DNA of 13,089 nt from Flavobacteriaceae bacterium. Lineage in GTDB: Bacteria; Bacteroidota; Bacteroidia; Flavobacteriales; Flavobacteriaceae. Below the pieces are notes generated by a model. It did not search any database. It was not told the DNA's origin and was given only the letters and a program-made list of their open reading frames with translations. Shown one piece after another: positions 1 to 5,686 of the stretch. Within the stretch, counting starts at the first letter, position 1, and the number at the start of each line of letters is the position of its first letter. The DNA lies in NCBI GenBank assembly GCA_947472705.1, contig CANJDA010000050.1, forward strand, positions 1 to 13,089, given 5' to 3'. The position numbers were made by a program, and so were the translations under genes.

Positions 1-1
1 A

Positions 2-2170
2 AATGGCGTAGTTTTAACTAATGCCGTTGGTGATATTGTTTGGTGTAATAAAGCCTATGAAGCCATTGTCAGTATGCCTGACTCTAAAATTATAGGCAAA
101 AATATATTGTCCTTTGGTCCTTGTAAAGTTGCTGGAGTACACCAAAAGAAAAAAATATTGGAAGACTTTCGCAAAGGGGTTATTTTTGAAGGAGAGAAAA
201 ATGTTGTTACCAAAAACAATAAAAAAATCTATTACAAAACTACAAAGCAGCCTATTAAAAATGAGCAAGGTGACGTGATTAATTACTTTGCAGTAATTGA
301 AGACATCTCAGTAGAAAAAGAAAGGGAAGAACAATTGCTACTATTGTCTTCTATAGCTGAGAAATCTTTTAGTGCTGTAATCATTACTGATGAAAAAGGA
401 CATACAGTATGGGTTAACCAAAGTCTTTTAAATATGACCGGTTACACATTTGAGGAATTTATTGGAAAAAAACCTATAGATCTTTTAAAAGGACCTGAAA
501 GCTGTCCGAATACAATTTCATATCTTAAAGAGCAGATAAAAAATGGGGAGTCTTTTTATTGTGAAATAATAAATTACACTAAATCAAAAGAAAAATATTG
601 GGTTCGTATTAATGGGCAGTCTTTGCATGACAACAATGGTAAGGTTATTAAATTTTTCGCAACCATGGATGATATTACTATAGAAAAAGAGCATAAGGAA
701 CAAATTTTAAGCTCAGAAGAGAGATTAAATTCATTAATAGCAAACTTGCAATCGGGGATTTTATTAGAAGATGAAAATCGTAAAATTATTTTGGTCAATA
801 AAAAATTCTGTGAACTTTTTGGTATTCCATTAGAGCCTCAAATGCTCAAAAATTTTGATTGTGAAGTAATGGCGGAACAATCAAAAGATTTTTTTAAAAA
901 TCCTGAGGACTTTTTAAACCGAATAGACGAAATACTTCAAAAAAAAGAAATCGTTATTACCGAAGAAATAGAATTAATTGACGGCAGAAGTCTTGAAAGA
1001 AGTTTCATTCCAATGTATAAAGGAGAAAAGTTAGAAGGTTACATATGGAGTTATGAAGATGTCACTATTAAAAAAAGATACCGTGAGAATATAGACAAAG
1101 AAAGAGAAAAATACAGCAATATCATTGCTAACATGAATATGGGGCTTTTAGAATTAGATAACCAAGACATTATTAAGTTTGCCAATTTTTCATTTATAGA
1201 AATGAGTGGCTATTCACTTGATGAATTAATAGGAAATAGAGCTTCTGATTTATTTTTAAATAAAAAAAGTAAGCTCATTTTAGAAGAAAAGAAAAAAGAC
1301 CGAAATGATGGAGTGTCAAATTCGTATGAAATACCTATAAACAATAAAAATGGTGAAGAAAAACATTGGCTTATAAGTGGTGCACCAAATTATAATGTAA
1401 ACGGAGAATTAATTGGTTCAATTGGTATTCATTTAGACATCACTGAACAGAAAAAAATGACGCTACAAAAAGAAAAACTTTTAAAGCGTTTAGAAAAACA
1501 AAATGAGCGACTTAATGAATATGCTCATATGGTATCGCACGACTTAAAATCTCCATTACGTAGTATCCACTCTTTAATTACTTGGATTAAAGAAGATAAT
1601 AAAAATCAGCTTAATGAAATAACAGAGCAGTATCTTGTATTAATTGAAGATAAAGTTGAAAAAATGGATAATTTAATTCAGGGCATTTTAACCTATTCAA
1701 AAGTAGATTCAAGTAAAGAATTTATAGAAAAAATAAACCTTAATGAAATCGTTCAAGATTGTATTTCTATAATACATATTCCTCACAATATAACTGTAAC
1801 AATCAAAAATGAGTTACCAATACTTGAAATGGATAGTTTTAGAATGCAACAATTGTTTCAAAATTTGATTAGCAATGCTGTTAATTATATAGACAAAAAA
1901 GTAGGTGTGGTTACTATAGACTTTGAAGAAAACAACAAATTTTATTTATTTTCTATAAAAGATAACGGGCAGGGAATTGATAGTAAATACCAAAGTAAAA
2001 TTTTTGAATTGTTTCAAACTTTTTCAGAAGAAGAACAGTCTACTGGAATAGGATTATCAATAGTAAAAAAGATAGTTGACTATTATAATGGAAAAATATG
2101 GTTCGAAAGTACTTTAGGAATAGGAACTACTTTTTTCATTAATTTACCTAAACGCTATGGAAATTCCTAA
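2..2170 (+). CDS. Multi-PAS sensor histidine kinase, 5' end outside the window
   Basis: Sensor kinase that should autophosphorylate on a histidine in response to a cytosolic signal. The frame is open to the left edge, so the ATG at position 74 is internal: the 24 codons before it complete the first PAS domain. Of 722 visible residues, four PAS-like domains lie near 1-108, 117-228, 238-358 and 370-482, most ending in the usual D-I/V-T/S motif before a charged linker. The dimerisation/phosphoacceptor domain follows with H-box MVSHDLKSPLRSI (His513, codon 1538-1540). The ATPase domain has N-box NLISNA (Asn625), G1 DNGQG, an F-box (KIFELF) and G2 STGIGLSIV, so it looks catalytically complete. No membrane segment or receiver domain is visible, and the protein ends just after the ATPase domain. 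The stop overlaps the next gene by 14 bases, implying coupled translation. Kinase function is secure; the signal is unknown. Confidence 0.95.
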   Translation, partial: NGVVLTNAVGDIVWCNKAYEAIVSMPDSKIIGKNILSFGPCKVAGVHQKKKILEDFRKGVIFEGEKNVVTKNNKKIYYKTTKQPIKNEQGDVINYFAVIEDISVEKEREEQLLLLSSIAEKSFSAVIITDEKGHTVWVNQSLLNMTGYTFEEFIGKKPIDLLKGPESCPNTISYLKEQIKNGESFYCEIINYTKSKEKYWVRINGQSLHDNNGKVIKFFATMDDITIEKEHKEQILSSEERLNSLIANLQSGILLEDENRKIILVNKKFCELFGIPLEPQMLKNFDCEVMAEQSKDFFKNPEDFLNRIDEILQKKEIVITEEIELIDGRSLERSFIPMYKGEKLEGYIWSYEDVTIKKRYRENIDKEREKYSNIIANMNMGLLELDNQDIIKFANFSFIEMSGYSLDELIGNRASDLFLNKKSKLILEEKKKDRNDGVSNSYEIPINNKNGEEKHWLISGAPNYNVNGELIGSIGIHLDITEQKKMTLQKEKLLKRLEKQNERLNEYAHMVSHDLKSPLRSIHSLITWIKEDNKNQLNEITEQYLVLIEDKVEKMDNLIQGILTYSKVDSSKEFIEKINLNEIVQDCISIIHIPHNITVTIKNELPILEMDSFRMQQLFQNLISNAVNYIDKKVGVVTIDFEENNKFYLFSIKDNGQGIDSKYQSKIFELFQTFSEEEQSTGIGLSIVKKIVDYYNGKIWFESTLGIGTTFFINLPKRYGNS

Positions 2171-2474
2171 TATAGAATACATCAATAAGCTTTCAAGAAA
2201 TGATGAAGCTATAAAACAAAAATTTATAGGTATTCTTAAATTTGAGTTACCCATTGAAATTGATGCTTATTATGTAAGTTTGCAATTGAATAAATGGTCA
2301 CAAACGAAGCAGTGCGTCCATAAATTAAAAAATAAGATAGCCATTCTTGGTCTTGAAAGCAGCTATTATTTGGCAGAAGACTATGAAAAATCTAAACAAG
2401 ACAGTAGGAAAAAATTACAAATAGAATTTGAAAAAACACTAACTTTAATGCAGCATTTTGTGAACTGCTTATAA
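2157..2474 (+). CDS. Small Hpt-domain phosphotransfer protein
   Basis: A 105-residue, soluble, helical protein with the size of a single Hpt domain. The diagnostic segment is VHKLKNKIAILGL, with His55 (codon 2319-2321) as the expected phosphoacceptor and Lys58 at the usual +3 place. Classical Hpt domains have HxxKG; here Asn59 replaces the glycine, a departure that I believe occurs in other Bacteroidota but cannot check. The start codon lies inside the end of the kinase gene (14-base overlap) and the regulator gene follows after 11 bases, so all three are probably one transcript. Inferred role: carry a phosphoryl group between a receiver domain and the response regulator, or buffer the regulator. 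The Hpt call rests on this motif, length and context; the rest of the sequence is poorly conserved. Confidence 0.8.
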   Translation: MEIPNIEYINKLSRNDEAIKQKFIGILKFELPIEIDAYYVSLQLNKWSQTKQCVHKLKNKIAILGLESSYYLAEDYEKSKQDSRKKLQIEFEKTLTLMQHFVNCL

Positions 2475-2485
2475 CATAAAAATTT

Positions 2486-3202
2486 ATGAATTGTATTATT
2501 ATTGATGATGAAATGATGGCAAGAGCTGTAATTGCTCAAATGATTTCACTTCATACTAAATTAACTGTAGTAGAAGAATTTTCGAATGCTATTGAAGCAA
2601 TTAAATATTTGAATATAAATGATGTAGATGTCGTTTTTCTTGATATTCATATGCCCGACTTTACTGGTTTTGATTTTATAGACACTATTAAAAACCCGCT
2701 TAAAATTGTATTGATTACTTCTGATAAAAATTACGCCATCAATGCGTTTGAGTATGACTGCATCGTTGATTATTTGGTAAAACCAATAACTGAAGAACGT
2801 TTTGAAAGAGCAATGCAAAAATTGAATTGGAGAGTAGAGACTTCAAAAAACAATAATGCAAGTATTGACAATATAACATCAAATGAAAAAACCAATGAAT
2901 TTTATATAAACATTAGCAATCGTTTGATAAAAATTGACATCCCAACCATAACATTAATAAAAGCAAAAGGAGATTACATCAGTATAAAAACAGATACTAA
3001 TTCATTCACCGTACATACTACCTTAAAAAAAATTGAAGCTAAACTTCCAAAAGATTTATTTTTAAAAATACACCGATCTTATATAATAAATACAAAGAAA
3101 ATTATTGATATTGAAGACAATAGTGTTCTAATTGGAAAAGACGTTATACCAGTGAGTAGAGGAAACAAACCTGAACTTATGAAAAGACTAAATCTATTAT
3201 AA
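2486..3202 (+). CDS. LytTR-family response regulator
   Basis: A 238-residue DNA-binding response regulator. The N-terminal receiver domain (about 1-118) has the acidic pair Asp7/Asp8, phosphoacceptor Asp53 in FLDIHMPDF, Thr78 and Lys99 in LVKPI, all in the expected positions. The C-terminal LytTR domain (about 136-238) carries the family's features: IKAKGDYISI, then FLKIHRSYIIN, then IPVSRG near the end. Its full length is typical of the LytR/AlgR group. It is the output protein of the kinase/Hpt cluster and sits 11 bases after the Hpt gene. Members of this family bind direct repeats upstream of target genes. The nearest plausible target is the secreted-protein gene starting at 3446, but no clear LytTR direct repeat was recognised there, so the link is inference. 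Confidence 0.95.
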   Translation: MNCIIIDDEMMARAVIAQMISLHTKLTVVEEFSNAIEAIKYLNINDVDVVFLDIHMPDFTGFDFIDTIKNPLKIVLITSDKNYAINAFEYDCIVDYLVKPITEERFERAMQKLNWRVETSKNNNASIDNITSNEKTNEFYINISNRLIKIDIPTITLIKAKGDYISIKTDTNSFTVHTTLKKIEAKLPKDLFLKIHRSYIINTKKIIDIEDNSVLIGKDVIPVSRGNKPELMKRLNLL

Positions 3203-3232
3203 AAAATTAACTCTACTATTCCATTTGATCTG

Positions 3233-3259
3233 ATAATTACATTGTAATGTAGTAATTAT
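3233..3259. repeat. Nested inverted repeat after the LytTR gene
   Basis: ATAATTAC (3233-3240) is the exact reverse complement of GTAATTAT (3252-3259). Inside it, TACATT (3238-3243) and AATGTA (3246-3251) form a second, overlapping dyad with a 2-base centre. A T-rich stretch (TTGGTTTTATTTTT) follows. It starts 31 bases after the regulator stop. It may be a weak terminator for the signalling operon or a protein-binding site. The stems are nearly all A/T, so an ordinary strong terminator is unlikely. Confidence 0.4.
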
Positions 3260-3357
3260 TTGGTTTTATTTTTAACCTTTCAATACTTTTAGAAGTTGCA
3301 TTTTATCTGAATATTTTATACTTATCGATAATAAATATCCATTCACCTAATTATATT

Positions 3358-3385
3358 TTCACTTCATCTAAATTCAACAAGTGAA
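3358..3385. repeat. Inverted repeat upstream of the secreted-protein promoter
   Basis: TTCACTT (3358-3364) and AAGTGAA (3379-3385) are exact reverse complements separated by 14 bases. The repeat ends 14 bases before the -7 element at 3400 and so covers the place where a -33 element would lie. No TTTG-like -33 element is visible there, which would fit an activator-dependent promoter. A chance 7-base dyad in AT-rich DNA cannot be excluded. Confidence 0.35.
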
Positions 3386-3399
3386 GAATTTCATGTCTA

Positions 3400-3407
3400 T
3401 ATATTTG
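3400..3407 (+). promoter_or_regulatory. Candidate -7 element (TAtaTTTG) for the T9SS-sorted protein
   Basis: TATATTTG matches the Bacteroidota -7 consensus TAnnTTTG. It lies 38 bases before the ATG at 3446, giving a leader of about 30 bases. No matching -33 TTTG is found 17-23 bases upstream, so only half of the promoter is supported by sequence. Confidence 0.5.
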
Positions 3408-3445
3408 TACTATAATTGACCCCAAGTCACAAACAAATAGAAATC

Positions 3446-4240
3446 ATGAAAAAAATTAAAAACCTACTAAGATTAAAAAAAATAGTACTTCTTATAATTG
3501 TATCTGTAATTTTTGGCTACCAAGCCCAAGCAAAAAAATCACAAACAGTTGAATCACATCGAATTTGGATTAATGCAACTAGTACACAAGGTGCTTTTTG
3601 TCAAACTTTATTTGGATATAGAGCTGGTGCAACAGATGGCTATGATCAAGGAGTTGATGGAGCTTATTGGAATGATGGAGCCATCGCACTAGCTTCTCTA
3701 ATAAATGATGTACGCTATACTATTCAGTTCAAAGGATTGCCATTTACAGAGGATAATTTTTTCCCTCTTAGCTTTAAGGCAACCAATGCAGGTACTTACA
3801 CTATAGCAATTGATCATGTAGATGGTTTATTTCTTACCACTGCACAACCAATTTATATTTTAGACACACAAACTAATTTAAGTACTAATTTAAAAATTAG
3901 CAGCTATACTTTCAATTGCAATGCTGGTCAATTTGACAATCGCTTTAAAATTGTATACTTACCACCAAACGGCGCTAGTTCTTTTCTATCGAATTCTCAA
4001 TATACATTTAATAATTTTGAAATTTATAAAGAAAACAGCGCAATAGTAATCAATTCAGGAAATTTTGTAATGAATTCTGTAATGATTTACACTTTAGAAG
4101 GAAAACTTCTTTATGAAAATTCTAATGAAAATTCTAATAAAATAATAATTTCAAATAGTAACCTCTTAAATCAGCTAATAATCATCAAAGTTTCAACTTC
4201 AGATGGAAATACAGTCATAAAGAAATGGTTGTATCGTTAA
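3446..4240 (+). CDS. Small secreted protein consisting of a T9SS C-terminal module
   Basis: A 264-residue exported protein. The start is the ATG at 3446: it gives a proper signal peptide, with lysines in the first 12 residues, hydrophobic core VLLIIVSVIFG and likely cleavage after AQA at residue 29. A TTG 30 bases upstream would only add a polar tail. Residues 38-172 (HRIWINAT, then GYRAGATDGYD, LPFTEDNFFPLSFK, and the FDNRFKIVYL strand) resemble from memory the beta-rich segment that precedes the sorting signal at the end of large Flavobacterium adhesins. Residues about 198-264 are the sorting domain: VINSGNFVMNSVMIYTLEGK, later LLNQLIIIKVSTSDGNTVIKK, ending in a basic residue, most like the 'type C' signal. 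The mature part has two cysteines (Cys52, Cys158). It follows the LytTR regulator. Export through SecYEG and then T9SS is strongly suggested; the activity is unknown. Confidence 0.85.
   Translation: MKKIKNLLRLKKIVLLIIVSVIFGYQAQAKKSQTVESHRIWINATSTQGAFCQTLFGYRAGATDGYDQGVDGAYWNDGAIALASLINDVRYTIQFKGLPFTEDNFFPLSFKATNAGTYTIAIDHVDGLFLTTAQPIYILDTQTNLSTNLKISSYTFNCNAGQFDNRFKIVYLPPNGASSFLSNSQYTFNNFEIYKENSAIVINSGNFVMNSVMIYTLEGKLLYENSNENSNKIIISNSNLLNQLIIIKVSTSDGNTVIKKWLYR
4115..4138 (+). repeat. Perfect 12-base tandem duplication inside the secreted-protein gene
   Basis: GAAAATTCTAAT occurs twice back to back (4115-4126 and 4127-4138). The copies are in frame and encode ENSN-ENSN at residues 224-231, in the turn between two strands of the sorting domain. 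Perfect identity suggests a recent slippage event. Confidence 0.9.
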
Positions 4241-4283
4241 TGCAAACCACATTTTACCTAAATAGTTAATATGTGATTTAATC

Positions 4284-4299
4284 ATTGTTTTAAAACAAT
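4284..4299. repeat. Perfect 16-base palindrome ATTGTTTTAAAACAAT
   Basis: The two 8-base halves are exact reverse complements with no spacer, so it cannot form a normal hairpin loop and looks more like a dimeric protein site than a terminator. It lies between the secreted-protein stop (4240) and the terminator at 4310. It is pure A/T except for one G and one C, so chance occurrence is possible. Confidence 0.4.
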
Positions 4300-4309
4300 A
4301 TTTGACACT

Positions 4310-4338
4310 AAAAACCGAAATGAAAGTTTCGGTTTTTT
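4310..4338 (+). terminator. Rho-independent terminator after the secreted-protein gene
   Basis: An 11-base stem, AAAAACCGAAA (4310-4320) with TTTCGGTTTTT (4327-4337), closes a 6-base loop TGAAAG. It sits in a T run (4333-4338) followed by more T-rich sequence. It begins 70 bases after the stop at 4240 and separates this gene from the pentapeptide-repeat gene. Confidence 0.85.
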
Positions 4339-4390
4339 CTATTTTATTTATTGCAAACAAAACTTAAATGAATGACTGAAAACTGTTCTA

Positions 4391-4419
4391 AACTAATTTG
4401 GTAACCGGATAAATTAGTT
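4391..4419. promoter_or_regulatory. Inverted repeat (candidate operator) over the pentapeptide-gene promoter
   Basis: AACTAATTT (4391-4399) and AAATTAGTT (4411-4419) are exact 9-base reverse complements around an 11-base centre. The left arm overlaps the -33 TTTG, the right arm touches the first base of the -7 element, and the dyad fills the spacer. A dimeric repressor bound here would block RNA polymerase. No regulator gene lies next to it. Confidence 0.5.
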
Positions 4420-4426
4420 AGTTTTG
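4397..4426 (+). promoter_or_regulatory. Bacteroidota-type promoter for the pentapeptide-repeat gene
   Basis: TTTG (4397-4400) and TAgtTTTG (4419-4426) are separated by 18 bases, close to the TTTG-N19-TAnnTTTG consensus. The -7 element ends 19 bases before the ATG at 4446, so the leader is very short. Confidence 0.7.
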
Positions 4427-4445
4427 CGCTATTAAAAAAACACCT

Positions 4446-5018
4446 ATGTCCTCTGATTATATAGTGAACGAAGAATACAATGCTATCTTTTTTTTAGAAG
4501 CAGATATAAAGTTTAAAGAATTTGAAAATTGTACCTTTCATCACTGTGATTTTACGGATTGCACCTTTCAAACAGTAGCTTTTGTTGATTGTAACTTCTT
4601 TGAATGTAATTTTAAGGATACTAAGATCAATCATGTGTCTTTACGAGGTGTTTGGTTCACCAAGTGTGATTTCACCGCAGTAAACTTCGCCATGACCGAT
4701 CAAGTTATTTATGAGTTTCACTTTAAAGACTGTTTATTGGATTACACCAAGTTCTATGCTTTAAAGCTAAAGAAAATGCAATTTATCAATTGTAGCATGA
4801 TAGCGGTTGATTTTATGGCAAGTGATTTAACCGAAGTTTTATTTGATAATTGCAACTTAAGAAGAGCTGTTTTTATTGATACTATTGCCAATAAAGCCGA
4901 TTTTTCTACAAGTTATGATTATACCATAAACCCCGAAAAAAACAAATTAAAAAAAGCCATTTTTTCTGTAGAAGGACTAAAAGGTCTTTTGGAAAAATAT
5001 GATTTGATCATTAAATAA
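4446..5018 (+). CDS. Cysteine-rich pentapeptide-repeat protein
   Basis: A 190-residue protein without signal peptide or membrane segment, so cytosolic. Residues about 22-155 are tandem five-residue repeats with a central Phe/Leu. Central residues fall every fifth position from Phe26 to Phe81, then, after a 2-residue insertion around 82-92, every fifth from Phe93 to Phe153. This predicts a right-handed four-sided beta-helix of about six coils. Nine cysteines (29, 34, 39, 49, 54, 74, 96, 116, 136) all sit two residues before a central position. The C-terminal helix FSVEGLKGLLEKYDL is typical of dimeric members of this fold. Qnr, MfpA and McbG are relatives that mimic DNA and protect gyrase, but Qnr proteins are somewhat longer (about 218) and nothing here proves that role. 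The gene has its own promoter and its last 8 bases overlap the convergent ATPase gene. Confidence 0.9.
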   Translation: MSSDYIVNEEYNAIFFLEADIKFKEFENCTFHHCDFTDCTFQTVAFVDCNFFECNFKDTKINHVSLRGVWFTKCDFTAVNFAMTDQVIYEFHFKDCLLDYTKFYALKLKKMQFINCSMIAVDFMASDLTEVLFDNCNLRRAVFIDTIANKADFSTSYDYTINPEKNKLKKAIFSVEGLKGLLEKYDLIIK

Positions 5019-5685
5019 TTTTGCCGTCTTCCATAGTAATAGTTCTATTGGTTTTCTTGGCAAAATCAGTATCGTGTGTCACTATTAGCATAGTTTGATT
5101 TTGTTCCAAAGTCAATTTTTTGAAAATATCAAAAACCAAGTCGCTATTTTTTTTATCTAAATTTCCTGTAGGCTCATCTCCCATTATGATTAACGGATTG
5201 TTGATTAAAGCTCTAGCAATGGCAACACGTTGTTTTTGACCACCGCTCAACTGATTGGGCATTTTCAAAGCTTGGTCAGCCATATCCAATGTTCTCAAAT
5301 GTTCAATGGCATCGTGCTCAATTTCTTTTTCTGATCGCTTACCAAGTTTCATTCCTGGCAACATAACGTTTTTCAACACATTATATTCAGAGAGCAAGTA
5401 ATGAAACTGAAATACAAAGCCAATCTTTTCATTTCTGAGTTGGGCTAATTCTTTATCAGGTTTTCCAGTAATGAGTTCATCATGAATGAATAATTCCCCT
5501 TCATAATCAGTGTCCATAGTAGAAAGTAAATACAGTAAGGTAGATTTTCCGCAACCTGATTTACCAACAATGGAAACAAATTCACCATGATTAATGCTCA
5601 TGTTAATTTCCTTCAACACTTGAAATTTTATAGGGTCGTAAAAGTATTTGGTTAACTTTTTAGTTTCTAAAACTTTATCACTCAT
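5011..5685 (-). CDS. ABC transporter ATP-binding protein, LolD/MacB type
   Basis: The energising subunit of an inner-membrane ABC machine, 224 residues, the normal length for LolD-like ATPases. Walker A is GKSGCGKST (41-49), the Q-loop glutamine is Gln93 in FVFQFHYLL, the signature is LSGGQKQR (from 146), Walker B is LIIMGDEPTGNLD with catalytic Glu171, and the switch histidine is His204 in IVTHD. All catalytic residues are present. It is the last gene of a three-gene minus-strand operon: one base separates its ATG from the permease stop. Its end overlaps the oppositely oriented pentapeptide gene by 8 bases, and no terminator is visible after it. With the adaptor and permease it should form a mechanotransmission-type (type VII) ABC system rather than a classical importer. 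Substrate unknown. Confidence 0.95.
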   Translation of the reverse strand: MSDKVLETKKLTKYFYDPIKFQVLKEINMSINHGEFVSIVGKSGCGKSTLLYLLSTMDTDYEGELFIHDELITGKPDKELAQLRNEKIGFVFQFHYLLSEYNVLKNVMLPGMKLGKRSEKEIEHDAIEHLRTLDMADQALKMPNQLSGGQKQRVAIARALINNPLIIMGDEPTGNLDKKNSDLVFDIFKKLTLEQNQTMLIVTHDTDFAKKTNRTITMEDGKII

Positions 5686-5686
5686 T

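Noticed and set aside
74..76. ATG at 74 as the true start of the histidine kinase
   Set aside because: The frame is open to the left edge and the 24 upstream codons read as the beginning of the first PAS domain (for example TNAVGDIVWCNKAYEAI), so the gene starts outside the window.
350..686. Blue-light LOV photoreceptor
   Set aside because: The cysteine of the GxNCRFLQ motif needed for the flavin adduct is missing.
3416..3445. TTG at 3416 as start of the secreted protein
   Set aside because: It would add a polar 10-residue tail before an otherwise perfect signal peptide beginning at the ATG at 3446, and lies only a few bases after the -7 element.
4241..4445. Small RNA gene between the secreted-protein and pentapeptide genes
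   Set aside because: The terminator at 4310 is explained by the upstream gene, and no separate promoter lies between 4241 and 4310 that would define an RNA.
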